Shown: piece after piece, positions 16,914 to 26,927 of the stretch
Layout: every line of letters begins with the position of its first letter
Position numbering within the stretch: position 1 is the first letter of the stretch
Assembly: GCF_001293775.1 (NCBI RefSeq)
Contig: NZ_LGLN01000074.1
Span: 67,611 to 131,610 of the forward strand
Source: Pseudomonas syringae pv. cilantro
GTDB lineage: Bacteria > Pseudomonadota > Gammaproteobacteria > Pseudomonadales > Pseudomonadaceae
Length of the DNA: 64,000 nucleotides
Reading direction: 5' to 3'
The notes under the pieces: generated by a model
Databases searched by the model: none
Seen by the model: the letters and a program-made list of their open reading frames with translations, nothing else
What the model was told of the DNA's origin: nothing
Position numbers and translations under genes: made by a program

Positions 16914-16928
16914 CTGTTTGCGATGCGT

Positions 16929-18122
16929 CTACTTGTTCAGGAAGGCGCGGATGCGTTCAGCGGCCTCGATGCACTCGGCCAGCGGCGCTACCAGTGCCAG
17001 TCGCACCCGCCCGGCACCCGGGTTGACGCCGTCCACTTCCCGCGACAGGTACGAGCCCGGAACGGCGGTGACGTGCTGGTCAACGAACAGATCGCGACAA
17101 AAAATGGCGTCGTCGGTGTCCACATTCGGCCACAGATAGAACCCGCCGTCCGGACGCTGTACGTCCAGCACCGGGGCCAGAATGTCGAGCACCGCGTCGA
17201 ATTTCTCGCGGTACAGGTCCCGGTTGGCACGCACATGGGCTTCGTCGTTCCAGGCGGCGATGCTGGCCAGTTGGGTTTGAACCGGCATGGCGCAACCATG
17301 GTAGGTGCGATACAGCAGGAACGCCTTGAGAATCTCGGCATCGCCGGCAACGAAACCGGAGCGCAGGCCCGGCAGGTTGGAGCGCTTGGACAGGCTGTGA
17401 AAAACCACGCAGCGCTTGAAGTCCTTGCGGCCCAGTTCCACGCAGGCACTGAGCAGGCCTGGAGGTGGCGTTTGTTCGTCGAAGTACAGCTCGCTGTAGC
17501 ACTCGTCCGCGGCAATGACGAAGTCATACTGATCGGCCAGTGCGATCAGCTTTTTCAGCGTTTCGACCGGGATCAGCGCGCCGGTCGGATTGCCCGGCGA
17601 ACACAGAAACAGAATCTGGCAGCGTTTCCAGATGTCCGGGGTGACCGCATCGAAATCAGGGTTGAAGCCGTTCTCGCTCAGGCACGGCAGATAGTGCGGC
17701 CGGGCGCCCGCCAGATACGCCGCACCTTCGTAGATCTGATAAAACGGGTTCGGGCTGATCACCAGGCCGTCGTCACTGCGATTGACCACGGTCTGGGTAA
17801 ATGCAAACAGCGCCTCGCGGGTGCCGTTGACCGGCAGTACGTTGCGCGCCGGGTCAATCCAGCTTTCAGGCACGTCAAAGCGACGGCTGCACCAGCCGGC
17901 AATCGCCTCGCGCAGCGCGGGGATACCGAGCGTGGTCGGGTACACCGCCATCTGGTCGAGGTTGTCTGCGAGCGCCTTGGCAACGAAATCGGGTGAACGG
18001 TGCTTCGGCTCGCCAATGGACAGCGCCACCGGGCGTTTATCCGGGTTGGGCGTCACGCCGCCCAGCAACGCGCGAAGCTTTTCGAACGGGTAGGGGTGAA
18101 GCAGTTGCATGGCGTTATTCAT
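16929..18122 (-). CDS. dapC: Succinyldiaminopimelate transaminase DapC
   Basis: 397 residues. A class I/II PLP aminotransferase that transfers the glutamate amino group to N-succinyl-2-amino-6-ketopimelate, between DapD and DapE in lysine/DAP synthesis. The PLP lysine is in HSLSKRSNLPGLR; the other cofactor blocks are NPFYQIYEG, CSPGNPTG and AADECYSE. The phrase VNGTREALFAFTQ is typical of the Pseudomonas/Bordetella DapC type. GAGGAA lies about 8 nt before the ATG. It is downstream of glnD with a 51-nt gap and could be in the same transcript. Confidence 0.93.
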   Translation of the reverse strand: MNNAMQLLHPYPFEKLRALLGGVTPNPDKRPVALSIGEPKHRSPDFVAKALADNLDQMAVYPTTLGIPALREAIAGWCSRRFDVPESWIDPARNVLPVNGTREALFAFTQTVVNRSDDGLVISPNPFYQIYEGAAYLAGARPHYLPCLSENGFNPDFDAVTPDIWKRCQILFLCSPGNPTGALIPVETLKKLIALADQYDFVIAADECYSELYFDEQTPPPGLLSACVELGRKDFKRCVVFHSLSKRSNLPGLRSGFVAGDAEILKAFLLYRTYHGCAMPVQTQLASIAAWNDEAHVRANRDLYREKFDAVLDILAPVLDVQRPDGGFYLWPNVDTDDAIFCRDLFVDQHVTAVPGSYLSREVDGVNPGAGRVRLALVAPLAECIEAAERIRAFLNK

Positions 18123-18173
18123 GGAGCGTGTTCCTCGATGAGCTATGTAGAGCCGATTCGTGTGGTCGAGTGT

Positions 18174-20870
18174 TCAAATGCTGATCCGCAGATCGCCGCC
18201 GGTGTCCGGGTTGACGCTCAGTTGCTTGACGATGGCTTCCTGCAACTGGCTGCACAACTGTGGATCGGACAGCGGCTGATTGTTGGCGTCGGTGATGAAG
18301 AAAACGTCCTCGACGCGCTCGCCCAGCGTTGCAATCTTGGCGTTCTGCAAAGACAGGTCGAACTCCAGGAAGATCTTGCCGACCCGCGCCAGCAGGCCGG
18401 GTCGATCCGGGGCCAGCAGTTCCAGTACAGTCACCGGGCGCTGGGCATCATTGTGAATGGTGACCTGCGGCGCAAACGCGAAGTGCTTGAGCTGGCGGGG
18501 GACGCGGCGCTTGATGATCGTCGGGTAGTCATCCGGGTTGTGCAGCGCTTCGGTCAGGCCGTCGCGGATGTCCTGAATGCGTTCCGGATTGTTGCCGATC
18601 GAGCCGCCTTCGTGATCGAGCACGATGTAGGTGTCGAGTGTGAACTGGCTGCTCGAGGTAATGATGCGCGCATCGTGAATGTTCAGGTTCAACTGGTCCA
18701 TCGCGGCGACGGTCACCGCGAAGAAATCGTGCTGATCCGGTGCATAAATGAAGATCTGGGTACCGCCTTCGAACTCGCGATGCGTGGTTTCCTTGATCAG
18801 CACCAGCGGGCCGCCGTCGGAGGGCTGTTGCAGGATCGCGTCGCTGTGCCAGGCCACGTCACCGGCGGTATGGCGCAGAAAGTAGTCGTCTCCCAGGGCT
18901 GACCACAGCTGCTCGACATCATCGGGATCGGTGCCATTGCGGACCAGAATATCCAGCGCGGCGATCTGCGTGCGGCGGATCTGCTCTTCGCGGTCGACCG
19001 GGTTTTCCAGGCCGCGACGCAGGGCGCGCTTGGTTTCGGTATACAGCTGGCGCAACAGGCTGGCGCGCCATGAATTCCACAGGGTCGGATTGGTCGCGTT
19101 GATATCGGCGACGGTCAGCACGTACAGATAATCCAGATGCACCTCGTCACCGACAAACTGGGCGAAATCGTGAATCACCTGCGGGTCGGACAGATCCTTG
19201 CGCTGGGCGGTGGTCGACATGACCAGGTGATTGCTCACCAGCCAGACGATCAGCCGGGTGTCCCAGTCAGGCAGTTGATGACGCTTGCCGAACGCCTGCG
19301 CATCCACCGCACCAAGCTCCGAGTGATCGCCACCCCGGCCTTTGCCGATGTCGTGATACAGCCCGGCCAGGTAGATAAGCTCGGCCTTGGGCAGGCGGGC
19401 CATGATCTTGCTGGCCAGCGGAAATTTCTCCGACACTTCGGTGTATTGCAGCTTGCGCAGGTGCTTGATCAGATTCAGCGTGTGCGCGTCGACGGTATAG
19501 ATGTGGAACAGGTCGTGCTGCATTTGCCCCACGATGTGGCCGAACTCCGGCAGATACAGGCCAAGAAGGCCGTAGCGGTTCATGCGTCGCAGGTTGCGGT
19601 GAATACCCGTTTCGCACTTGAACAGCTCGATGAACAGGCTGGTGTTGCGGATATCGTTGCGGAAGTCGTCGTTAATCAGGTGCCTGTGCTCGCGCAACAG
19701 GCGAATGGTGTCGGCACGTACTCCCTTGATTTCCGGATGTTGAGCCATCAGCACGAAAATTTCGAGCATCGCGAACGGGGTGCGCTTGAACACGTTCGCA
19801 TGGGTGGCTTCTATATAGCCGTCATGCAGCTGGAAGCGCGAATTGATCGGCTGCGGCGTACCGCTGTCTTCGGAAAGAATCACTTCCTCGAAGTGCTGGA
19901 TGATCAGATCGCTCAGTTCGGCGATGCTCATGACCACGCGATAGTACTTCTGCATGAAGCGCTCGATGGCCAGTTTGGCATCATTGTCTTCGTAGCCCAG
20001 CAGGCTGGCGATACTGCGCTGGTAGTCGAACAGCAGCCGGTCTTCGGAGCGTCCGGCCAGCATGTGCAGCGCATAGCGTACTTTCCAGAGAAACTCCTGG
20101 GAGGAGGCCAGCAATGCGTTTTCGCTGCCCAGCAGAAAACCTTCGCCCGCCAATGCATGCAGGTTCAGCGTGCCGTACTGGCGTCGGGCTACCCAAAGAA
20201 TGGTCTGGATATCGCGCAGCCCGCCGGGGGAGCCTTTGACGTTGGGCTCCAGGTTGTATTCGGTGTCGTTGTACTTGTGATGGCGCTTTTTCTGCTCTGC
20301 ATGCTTGGCAAGGAAGAAATCCTTGCTCGGCCACATCCGCCGCGTACTGGTGACGTCCAGCATGCGTTGGCGCAGGTGTTCAGGTCCGGCGATGGTGCGG
20401 CTTTCCATCAGGTTGGTGATGACCGTCAGGTCAGCCCGTCCTTCCTGTGCGCACTCGGCGACCGAGCGTACGCTTTGCCCGACCTCAAGGCCGATGTCCC
20501 ACAGCAGCGTCAGAAAACCCTCGATAGGTTCGCGAAAAACTTCGTGGTCGTCGCTGTCCAGCAGGATCAGCAGGTCGATGTCCGAATAGGGGTGCAATTC
20601 GCCGCGGCCGTAGCCACCCACCGCCAGCAGCGCGATGTCGGCGTCTTCGCTCCAGTTGAACTGGTCCCAGGCCTTTTGCAGGATGTTATCCACGAACCAG
20701 GCCCGATCCTCGATCAGTCGCCGAATGTCGCGGCCCGACCTGAAGCGCTCGTCCAGTACGTCTCGTGCTCTGCGAATGGCTTTCTTGAAAGCGGCGATGG
20801 GGCTGGCTTTCAAGGCCAGTTCGGCCTGGAACTGGCCGCGATCGAACAGGTCTGGGTCTACTTGCGGCAT
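18174..20870 (-). CDS. glnD: Bifunctional PII uridylyltransferase / uridylyl-removing enzyme GlnD
   Basis: 898 residues from the ATG at 20870 ([11 protein letters not shown]), with GAGGA upstream; the longer frame to 20909 is rejected. GlnD senses glutamine and uridylylates or deuridylylates PII (GlnB/GlnK), controlling nitrogen assimilation. The nucleotidyltransferase motif is [19 protein letters not shown] (about 88-106); the HD domain shows [16 protein letters not shown] (about 500-515); two ACT domains follow at the C-terminus ([15 protein letters not shown] and [15 protein letters not shown]). It lies between map and dapC, all minus strand. Confidence 0.96.
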   Translation of the reverse strand: MPQVDPDLFDRGQFQAELALKASPIAAFKKAIRRARDVLDERFRSGRDIRRLIEDRAWFVDNILQKAWDQFNWSEDADIALLAVGGYGRGELHPYSDIDLLILLDSDDHEVFREPIEGFLTLLWDIGLEVGQSVRSVAECAQEGRADLTVITNLMESRTIAGPEHLRQRMLDVTSTRRMWPSKDFFLAKHAEQKKRHHKYNDTEYNLEPNVKGSPGGLRDIQTILWVARRQYGTLNLHALAGEGFLLGSENALLASSQEFLWKVRYALHMLAGRSEDRLLFDYQRSIASLLGYEDNDAKLAIERFMQKYYRVVMSIAELSDLIIQHFEEVILSEDSGTPQPINSRFQLHDGYIEATHANVFKRTPFAMLEIFVLMAQHPEIKGVRADTIRLLREHRHLINDDFRNDIRNTSLFIELFKCETGIHRNLRRMNRYGLLGLYLPEFGHIVGQMQHDLFHIYTVDAHTLNLIKHLRKLQYTEVSEKFPLASKIMARLPKAELIYLAGLYHDIGKGRGGDHSELGAVDAQAFGKRHQLPDWDTRLIVWLVSNHLVMSTTAQRKDLSDPQVIHDFAQFVGDEVHLDYLYVLTVADINATNPTLWNSWRASLLRQLYTETKRALRRGLENPVDREEQIRRTQIAALDILVRNGTDPDDVEQLWSALGDDYFLRHTAGDVAWHSDAILQQPSDGGPLVLIKETTHREFEGGTQIFIYAPDQHDFFAVTVAAMDQLNLNIHDARIITSSSQFTLDTYIVLDHEGGSIGNNPERIQDIRDGLTEALHNPDDYPTIIKRRVPRQLKHFAFAPQVTIHNDAQRPVTVLELLAPDRPGLLARVGKIFLEFDLSLQNAKIATLGERVEDVFFITDANNQPLSDPQLCSQLQEAIVKQLSVNPDTGGDLRISI

Positions 20871-20934
20871 GGAACAGCATTCCTCATGTCGGGCATTGCG
20901 TGTGTTCAATCGGATTCAGCCATGCAGACTCGAG

Positions 20935-21717
20935 TCAGGGAGCCTTTTGTGCAATGGTATCGTCGCTGCGTAAAGTGAAGATTTCGTAACCGTCGGCGGT
21001 CACCAGCAGCGTGTGTTCCCACTGTGCCGAAAGCTTGCGGTCCTTGGTGATCGCCGTCCAGCCATCGCCGAGGATCTTGGTTTCCGGGCGACCCTGATTG
21101 ATCATCGGTTCGATCGTGAAGGTCATGCCTTCCTTTAACTGAATGCCGGTGCCCGCTTCGCCAAAGTGCATGATTTGTGGCTCTTCATGAAATACCTTGC
21201 CGATCCCGTGGCCGCAAAAATCACGTACCACCGAAAAACCATTCTTTTCCGCATGTTTCTGGATGACTGCACCGATATCGCCCAGGTGAGTACCCGGTTT
21301 GACGATCTCGATGGCTTTGTACAGGCATTCCTGAGTCACCTTCGACAGGCGTTCGGCCCACACCGGAACGGTGCCGACATGGAACATTCTGCTGGTGTCG
21401 CCGTGGTAGCCGTCCTTTATGACCGTGACGTCGATGTTCAGCGAGTCGCCGTCCTTGAGCTTCTTGTCGCTCGGGATGCCGTGGCAGACCACCTGATTGA
21501 TCGACGTGCAGATCGACTTGGGGAAACCCCGGTAATTCAGCGGGGCAGGGATCGCTTTCTGTTCGTTGACGATATAGTCGTGGCAGATGCGGTCCAGCTC
21601 TTCGGTGGTCACGCCCGGCTTGACATAAGGGGCAATCATTTCCAGAACCTCGGCGGCCAGACGGCCGGCGATGCGCATCTTTTCGATGTCTTCCGGAGTT
21701 TTGAGGGTGATGGTCAT
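20935..21717 (-). CDS. map: Methionine aminopeptidase, type I
   Basis: 260 residues. It removes the initiator methionine from new proteins. The dinuclear metal ligands of the pita-bread fold are all visible: two Asp in NIDVTVIKDGYHGDTSRMF, His in GHGIGKVFHEEP, Glu in TIEPMINQG and Glu in QWEHTLLVT. It is divergent from rpsB, the arrangement usual in gamma-proteobacteria. The 64-nt gap to glnD has no obvious terminator, so map-glnD may be co-transcribed. Confidence 0.97.
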   Translation of the reverse strand: MTITLKTPEDIEKMRIAGRLAAEVLEMIAPYVKPGVTTEELDRICHDYIVNEQKAIPAPLNYRGFPKSICTSINQVVCHGIPSDKKLKDGDSLNIDVTVIKDGYHGDTSRMFHVGTVPVWAERLSKVTQECLYKAIEIVKPGTHLGDIGAVIQKHAEKNGFSVVRDFCGHGIGKVFHEEPQIMHFGEAGTGIQLKEGMTFTIEPMINQGRPETKILGDGWTAITKDRKLSAQWEHTLLVTADGYEIFTLRSDDTIAQKAP

Positions 21718-21873
21718 ACAGAATCTCTCGACGTGTCGGGCACGCGGCTGGTGCGCAAAGGCGCGATTCTACCAGACCGTCTGCGTCGGGGGATCATCGC
21801 TTCCTTCTATAGCCTTTCGATGCCGCCTTTCAGAGCGGGCTAAATGCAAAGTAAAACAAGAACTTGATGGGAG

Positions 21874-21902
21874 TTCCGTTCTCTTCCCTTTTGTGATATA
21901 AA
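21874..21902 (+). promoter_or_regulatory. Probable rpsB promoter
   Basis: A TATAAA -10 at 21897-21902 lies 17 nt after TTCCGT at 21874-21879, a weak -35. This predicts a start near 21909 and a leader of about 130 nt before rpsB. A second -35-like TTGATG at 21864 is too far away. Confidence 0.6.
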
Positions 21903-21908
21903 ATGCGC

Positions 21909-22041
21909 CGCTTTCCAAGGTCCGCCTTCGAAGCACAAACCCACACACGTGTCGACACGATGACCTGGGTGCCCTGGCTAGATGCCATTGGTTGGTCATT
22001 GGGATGCGTGGAGGCCTAACCCGACTTATCAAGGAACTATC
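21909..22041 (+). promoter_or_regulatory. rpsB 5' leader, probable S2 autoregulatory element
   Basis: The ~130-nt leader carries ACACGTGTCGACACGATGAC, GGTGCCCTGG, and GGAGGCCTAACCC shortly before the ribosome site AAGGA. Strong internal pairing is evident (CACGTGTCGACACG is near-palindromic). By memory this resembles the gamma-proteobacterial rpsB leader (t44-type) through which S2 represses rpsB-tsf; the match has not been tested by covariance search. With the promoter it accounts for the 324-nt gap between map and rpsB. Confidence 0.5.
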
Positions 22042-22785
22042 ATGTCCCAAGTCAACATGCGCGATATGCTGAAGGCTGGTTGCCACTTCGGCCACCAGAC
22101 CCGTTACTGGAACCCGAAAATGGGTAAGTACATTTTCGGCGCGCGTAACAATATTCACATCATCAACCTTGAAAAAACCCTGCCTATGTTCAACGAAGCT
22201 CTGACTTTCGTTGAGCGCCTGGCTTCGGGCAAAAACAAGATTCTGTTCGTCGGCACCAAGCGTTCCGCTGGCAAGATCGTTGCTGAAGAAGCAGCACGTT
22301 GCGGTTCGCCGTACGTCGACCATCGCTGGTTGGGCGGCATGCTGACCAACTTCAAGACCATCCGTCAGTCGATCAAGCGTCTGCGCGAGCTGGAAGTACA
22401 GGCTGAAGACGGTACTTTCGCCAAGCTGACCAAGAAAGAAGCCCTGATGCGCACTCGTGATCTGGAAAAACTGGATCGCAGCCTGGGTGGTATCAAGGAT
22501 ATGGGCGGTCTGCCAGACGCACTGTTCGTCATCGACGTTGACCACGAGCGCATCGCGATCACCGAAGCCAACAAGCTGGGCATCCCTGTTATCGGCGTCG
22601 TCGACACCAACAGCAGCCCGGAAGGCGTTGACTACATCATCCCGGGCAACGATGACGCAATCCGCGCTATCCAGCTGTACATGGGTTCGATGGCTGATGC
22701 TGTTATCCGTGGTCGTAACAATGTTGCTGGCGGCACCGACGTATTCGTCGAAGAAGCTCCAGCTGCAGCAGCTGTAGAAGGCTGA
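22042..22785 (+). CDS. rpsB: 30S ribosomal protein S2
   Basis: 247 residues from the ATG at 22042, with AAGGA 6 nt upstream. Conserved S2 blocks: [22 protein letters not shown] at the N-terminus, [52 protein letters not shown]. It binds late to the 30S neck and is needed for mRNA recruitment. A strong terminator separates it from tsf, so tsf must rely on read-through or its own promoter. Confidence 0.98.
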   Translation: MSQVNMRDMLKAGCHFGHQTRYWNPKMGKYIFGARNNIHIINLEKTLPMFNEALTFVERLASGKNKILFVGTKRSAGKIVAEEAARCGSPYVDHRWLGGMLTNFKTIRQSIKRLRELEVQAEDGTFAKLTKKEALMRTRDLEKLDRSLGGIKDMGGLPDALFVIDVDHERIAITEANKLGIPVIGVVDTNSSPEGVDYIIPGNDDAIRAIQLYMGSMADAVIRGRNNVAGGTDVFVEEAPAAAAVEG

Positions 22786-22816
22786 GTAAAAACGCCTGGC
22801 GTTTACTCAGTACGCG

Positions 22817-22840
22817 AAAAGGGGGCTTAGCCCCCTTTTT
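22817..22840 (+). terminator. Intrinsic terminator after rpsB
   Basis: AAAAGGGGGCT, loop TAG-type, then AGCCCCCTTTTT: a 7-8 bp GC stem flanked by A- and T-runs, 31 nt past the rpsB stop. Likely partial, since tsf follows at 22976. Confidence 0.88.
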
Positions 22841-22975
22841 GCCACCTCGGAAATGATTTGTCGGCGTGCAAGCACGGCCTTGTTGTCATGTGTTGCTGCC
22901 ACCCTGATTTTTCAAGAATTGCACGCCCGGCCAGCCGGGTGGAATGGTTGAAGACCTATCCAAGAGGATTTTGAA

Positions 22976-23839
22976 ATGGCAGAGATTACTGCAGCGTTGG
23001 TCAAAGAACTGCGCGAGCGTACCGGCGAAGGCATGATGGATTGCAAAAAGGCCTTGACCAAGGCTGGCGGCGACATCGAAAAGGCAATCGACGACATGCG
23101 TGCTTCCGGCGCCATCAAGGCTGCCAAGAAAGCAGGCAACGTTGCTGCTGAAGGCGCTATCGCCATCAAAGACGACGGCAAAGCTGCTGTCATCATCGAA
23201 GTCAACTCGCAGACCGACTTCCTGGCTCTGCAGGACGATTTCAAGAATTTCGTCGCTGCCAGCGTCGAAAAAGCCTTTGCCGACAAAATGACCGACGTCG
23301 CTCCGTTGATCGAAGCTCAGGAAACTGCGCGTCTGGTGCTGGTCGGCAAGGTTGGCGAAAACGTCAACATTCGTCGTCTGAAGCGCATCGAAGGTGACGT
23401 GGTAGGTTCTTACCTGCACGGCAACAAGATCGGTGTGGTCGTTACCCTGAAAGGTGGCGACGTCGATCTGGCTAAAGACATCGCCATGCACGTAGCGGCG
23501 AGCAACCCTGAGTTCCTGTTACCTTCGGAAGTGTCTGCCGAAGCGATCGAGCGCGAGAAGAATGTCTTCCTGCAACTGAACGAAGACAAGATCAAAGGCA
23601 AGCCTGCTGAAATCGTCGAGAAGATGGTTGGCGGCCGTATCACCAAGTTCTTGGCAGAAGCCAGCCTGGTTGAGCAGGCGTTCGTCAAGAACCCTGAAGT
23701 CAAGGTCGGCGAGCTGGCCAAGAAAGCCGGTGCTGAAATCGTTTCTTTCACTTACTTCAAGGTAGGCGAAGGCATCGAGAAGCCGGTCGACAACTTCGCT
23801 GACGAAGTTGCTGCCCAGCTGGCTGCCGCCAAGCAGTAA
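22976..23839 (+). CDS. tsf: Translation elongation factor Ts
   Basis: 287 residues. It is the nucleotide exchange factor for EF-Tu. It begins MAEITAALVKELRERTGEGM with DCKKAL, the Tsf signature, and carries EVNSQTDFLALQDDF, the conserved EF-Tu-contacting region with the TDF motif. AGAGGA lies 7 nt before the ATG. It is second in the rpsB-tsf-pyrH-frr order. Confidence 0.98.
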   Translation: MAEITAALVKELRERTGEGMMDCKKALTKAGGDIEKAIDDMRASGAIKAAKKAGNVAAEGAIAIKDDGKAAVIIEVNSQTDFLALQDDFKNFVAASVEKAFADKMTDVAPLIEAQETARLVLVGKVGENVNIRRLKRIEGDVVGSYLHGNKIGVVVTLKGGDVDLAKDIAMHVAASNPEFLLPSEVSAEAIEREKNVFLQLNEDKIKGKPAEIVEKMVGGRITKFLAEASLVEQAFVKNPEVKVGELAKKAGAEIVSFTYFKVGEGIEKPVDNFADEVAAQLAAAKQ

Positions 23840-23861
23840 GACAGTTTTCAAACTGTCGCCC

Positions 23862-23897
23862 CAAAGAGGCTGCCCGCTCACGCGTGCGGCCTCTTTG
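23862..23897 (+). terminator. Hairpin after tsf
   Basis: CAAAGAGGC (23862-23870) pairs with GCCTCTTTG (23889-23897) around an 18-nt loop, 22 nt past tsf. There is no T-run beyond the stem, so it may instead be a processing or pause site before pyrH. Confidence 0.5.
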
Positions 23898-24042
23898 TCG
23901 AAAGAGCAAAGGAATTTCCTTGGAGATTACGCCTGCAAGGCTGCATTCTCCCGACGCTTGCACAGCGTCAAGCTAAAGTATTCGCAGGCTTGAAATAGCT
24001 CGCACAGATTTTTTCAGAAAAACGCCGCAGGAGAGATTCGCA

Positions 24043-24786
24043 ATGGCTCAGCAGGGCAGTGGTTATCAGGCTCGCTATAAACGCATTCTACTCAAGCTTA
24101 GCGGCGAGGCCCTCATGGGCTCCGAAGAGTTCGGCATCGACCCCAAGGTCCTTGACCGCATGGCACTGGAAGTCGGCCAACTGGTCGGTATTGGTGTTCA
24201 GGTCGGCCTGGTCATCGGTGGCGGCAACCTGTTTCGTGGTGCAGCCCTGAGTGCAGCCGGCATGGATCGGGTAACGGGCGACCACATGGGCATGCTGGCC
24301 ACTGTGATGAACGCTCTGGCCATGCGCGATGCGCTCGAGCGCGCTAATATCACGGCGATCGTCATGTCCGCCATTTCGATGGTGGGTGTCACCGATCACT
24401 ACGATCGTCGCAAGGCCATGCGCCACCTCAGTGCCAAGGAAGTGGTGATCTTCGCGGCGGGTACGGGTAATCCGTTCTTCACGACCGATTCGGCAGCGTG
24501 CCTGCGCGCTATCGAGATCGACGCCGACGTGGTGCTCAAAGCGACCAAGGTCGACGGTGTGTACACCGCAGATCCGTTCAAGGACCCGAATGCCGAGAAG
24601 TTCGATCATCTGACTTACGATGAAGTGCTGGATCGCAAGCTGGGCGTGATGGATCTGACCGCAATCTGCCTGTGTCGCGATCACAAGATGCCATTGCGCG
24701 TCTTCAACATGAACAAACCGGGTGCCCTTCTGAATATCGTCCATGGTGGCGCCGAAGGAACCCTGATCGAGGAAGCCCAACAATGA
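24043..24786 (+). CDS. pyrH: UMP kinase PyrH
   Basis: 247 residues. It phosphorylates UMP to UDP; bacterial hexameric amino-acid kinase fold. Blocks: [37 protein letters not shown], and [13 protein letters not shown] at the nucleotide site. AGGAGAG lies 8 nt upstream of the ATG. The frr start codon overlaps its stop by 4 nt, so the two are coupled. Confidence 0.98.
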   Translation: MAQQGSGYQARYKRILLKLSGEALMGSEEFGIDPKVLDRMALEVGQLVGIGVQVGLVIGGGNLFRGAALSAAGMDRVTGDHMGMLATVMNALAMRDALERANITAIVMSAISMVGVTDHYDRRKAMRHLSAKEVVIFAAGTGNPFFTTDSAACLRAIEIDADVVLKATKVDGVYTADPFKDPNAEKFDHLTYDEVLDRKLGVMDLTAICLCRDHKMPLRVFNMNKPGALLNIVHGGAEGTLIEEAQQ

Positions 24787-25340
24787 TCAATGAAATCAAG
24801 AAAGATGCTCGGGTTCGCATGCAGAAGAGCCTGGAATCGCTGGCCCATGCGTTCACCCGGATCCGTACCGGCAAGGCTCACCCAAGCATTCTGGGTGGTG
24901 TCATGGTTCCTTACTACGGTTCCGACACCCCGCTGAGCCAGGTTGCCAACGTGACCGTCAAGGATTCGCGCACCCTTCAGGTCGTGGCGTTCGAGCGCAA
25001 CATGCTGGCTGCGGTCGATAAGGCCATCCAGAGCTCCGGCCTGGGCTTCAACCCGACCAACCTGGGCGAATTGCTGCTGATTTCGATGCCGGCGCTGACT
25101 GAAGAAACCCGCAAGGGCTTCACCAAGCAGGCGCGCGATGCAGCCGAAGATGCGCGTGTTGCCGTGCGCAATATCCGTCGTGATGCGCTGAGCCAGTTGA
25201 AAGACCTGGTCAAGGACAAGGAAATCAGCGAAGACGAAGAGCGTCGTGCGGCTGACGACGTGCAGAAGCTGACCGACAAGTTCGTGGCGGAAATCGAAGC
25301 TGCGGTGAAGCAGAAAGAAGCTGATCTGATGGCTGTATAA
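24783..25340 (+). CDS. frr: Ribosome recycling factor
   Basis: 185 residues. With EF-G it splits post-termination ribosomes. The start [20 protein letters not shown], the block [20 protein letters not shown], and the C-terminal [25 protein letters not shown] are diagnostic. GAGGAAG inside the end of pyrH serves as ribosome site, and the ATGA overlap with pyrH indicates coupling. Confidence 0.98.
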   Translation: MINEIKKDARVRMQKSLESLAHAFTRIRTGKAHPSILGGVMVPYYGSDTPLSQVANVTVKDSRTLQVVAFERNMLAAVDKAIQSSGLGFNPTNLGELLLISMPALTEETRKGFTKQARDAAEDARVAVRNIRRDALSQLKDLVKDKEISEDEERRAADDVQKLTDKFVAEIEAAVKQKEADLMAV

Positions 25341-25356
25341 GGTTTCGGACGCTTTC

Positions 25357-26112
25357 ATGGAAAAAATAAAACCGGCCGCGCCCTCATCGGTGCCGCGTCA
25401 CGTCGCGATTATCATGGATGGTAATAATCGCTGGGCGAAAAAGCGTCTGTTGCCAGGCGTTGCAGGCCACAAGGCGGGCGTCGATGCTGTGCGCGCCGTT
25501 ATCGAGGTCTGCGCCGAAGCCAACGTCGAAGTGTTGACATTGTTCGCGTTCTCCAGTGAAAACTGGCAGCGCCCGGCCGAAGAGGTCGGTGCGCTGATGG
25601 AGCTGTTTTTTACGGCCTTGCGGCGTGAAACGAAGCGCCTGAACGAGAATGACATCAGCCTGCGCATCATTGGTGATCGTTCGCGCTTTCATCCCGAGCT
25701 TCAGGCAGCCATGCGTGAGGCAGAGGCGCGGACGTCAGGCAACAGTCGCTTTGTGCTGCAGATTGCTGCCAATTACGGGGGTCAGTGGGACATTGCGCAG
25801 GCCGCACAGCGGTTGGCGCGCGAGGTTCAGGCCGGTCATTTGCAGCCGGACGAGATTACGCCCGAGCTGTTGCAGTCCTGTCTGGCGACGGGCGATCTGC
25901 CGCTGCCGGACCTGTGCATTCGCACCGGCGGCGAGCACCGCATCAGCAATTTCCTGCTTTGGCAGCTGGCCTACGCCGAGCTGTACTTCTCCGACCTGTT
26001 CTGGCCGGACTTCAAACACGATGCCATGCGAGTTGCGCTGGCAGATTTCGCTTCTCGCCAACGTCGCTTCGGTAAAACCAGCGAACAGGTAGAAGCTGGA
26101 GCCCGGGCTTAA
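25357..26112 (+). CDS. uppS: Undecaprenyl diphosphate synthase (cis-prenyltransferase)
   Basis: 251 residues. It condenses IPP with FPP to C55 undecaprenyl diphosphate, the lipid carrier for peptidoglycan and O-antigen. The catalytic region is IMDGNNRWAKKRLLPGVAGH (Asp near residue 22, with the phosphate-binding NGNxRW-type loop); further blocks are FAFSSENWQRP and RTGGEHRISNFLLWQ. It is followed by cdsA with a 1-nt overlap. The IPP comes from the MEP pathway, encoded in part by dxr just downstream. Confidence 0.97.
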   Translation: MEKIKPAAPSSVPRHVAIIMDGNNRWAKKRLLPGVAGHKAGVDAVRAVIEVCAEANVEVLTLFAFSSENWQRPAEEVGALMELFFTALRRETKRLNENDISLRIIGDRSRFHPELQAAMREAEARTSGNSRFVLQIAANYGGQWDIAQAAQRLAREVQAGHLQPDEITPELLQSCLATGDLPLPDLCIRTGGEHRISNFLLWQLAYAELYFSDLFWPDFKHDAMRVALADFASRQRRFGKTSEQVEAGARA

Positions 26113-26927
26113 TGCTGAAACAACGGATCATCACGGCACTCATTCTGTTGCCGATCGCCCTCTGCGGCTTTTTCCTGCTGACCGGCATGTACTTCGCCCT
26201 GTTTATCGGGGTTGTCGTTGTTCTGGGCGCCTGGGAATGGGCGCGGCTGGCTGGTTTCGCTGCCCAGTCGATGCGCATTGGCTATGCCGCAGTGGTCGCA
26301 GTCCTGCTATTTCTGATGTACCTGCTGCCGGGGCTTGAGCCGTGGGTGCTGGTCGCTGCGGTCATCTGGTGGGGCGTGGCAACGTTTCTGGTGCTTACCT
26401 ATCCCGATTCCAGTAGCCACTGGGCGAGCGCCGCGTGCAAGCTGGTGATCGGTCTGCTGATTTTGCTGCCGGCCTGGCAGGGTCTGGTGCTGATCAAGCA
26501 GTGGCCGCTGGGCAACTGGTTGATTCTGGCTGTCATGGTGCTGGTCTGGGCGGCCGACATCGGTGCCTATTTCTCCGGAAAGGCATTCGGCAAGCGCAAG
26601 CTGGCGCCCAAGGTGAGCCCCGGCAAAAGCTGGGAGGGCGTATACGGTGGGCTGGCGGTGAGTCTCGCTATCACGGCTGCGGTGGGTATTTCCCGCGACT
26701 GGTCTGTCATCCAGTTCATCGCCGCCCTGCTGGGCGCTGCCGTGATCGTCTTCATCTCGGTGATCGGTGACCTGACCGAAAGCATGTTCAAGCGCCAGTC
26801 AGGGGTCAAGGACAGCAGCAACCTGCTGCCTGGCCACGGCGGGGTGCTGGATCGCATCGACAGCCTGACGGCGGCCATTCCGGTATTTGCCGTACTGCTC
26901 TGGGCCGCTGACTGGGGTGTCATGTGA
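26112..26927 (+). CDS. cdsA: Phosphatidate cytidylyltransferase CdsA
   Basis: 271 residues with about eight membrane helices. It makes CDP-diacylglycerol from phosphatidate and CTP at the inner membrane. The family signature is complete near the C-terminus: S-M-F-K-R, then K-D, then [13 protein letters not shown] (about 224-248). Overlaps with uppS (1 nt) and dxr (4 nt) place it in a tight operon. Confidence 0.97.
   Translation: MLKQRIITALILLPIALCGFFLLTGMYFALFIGVVVVLGAWEWARLAGFAAQSMRIGYAAVVAVLLFLMYLLPGLEPWVLVAAVIWWGVATFLVLTYPDSSSHWASAACKLVIGLLILLPAWQGLVLIKQWPLGNWLILAVMVLVWAADIGAYFSGKAFGKRKLAPKVSPGKSWEGVYGGLAVSLAITAAVGISRDWSVIQFIAALLGAAVIVFISVIGDLTESMFKRQSGVKDSSNLLPGHGGVLDRIDSLTAAIPVFAVLLWAADWGVM

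Noticed and set aside
16796..16928. Possible hrp box upstream of the metalloprotease
   Set aside because: GAACCT occurs twice and CCACCTG once on the minus strand, but their order and spacing do not match GGAACC-N15/16-CCACNNA.
19137..20978. 613-codon open frame antisense to glnD
   Set aside because: glnD has all its domains in the minus strand; the antisense frame is a composition artefact.
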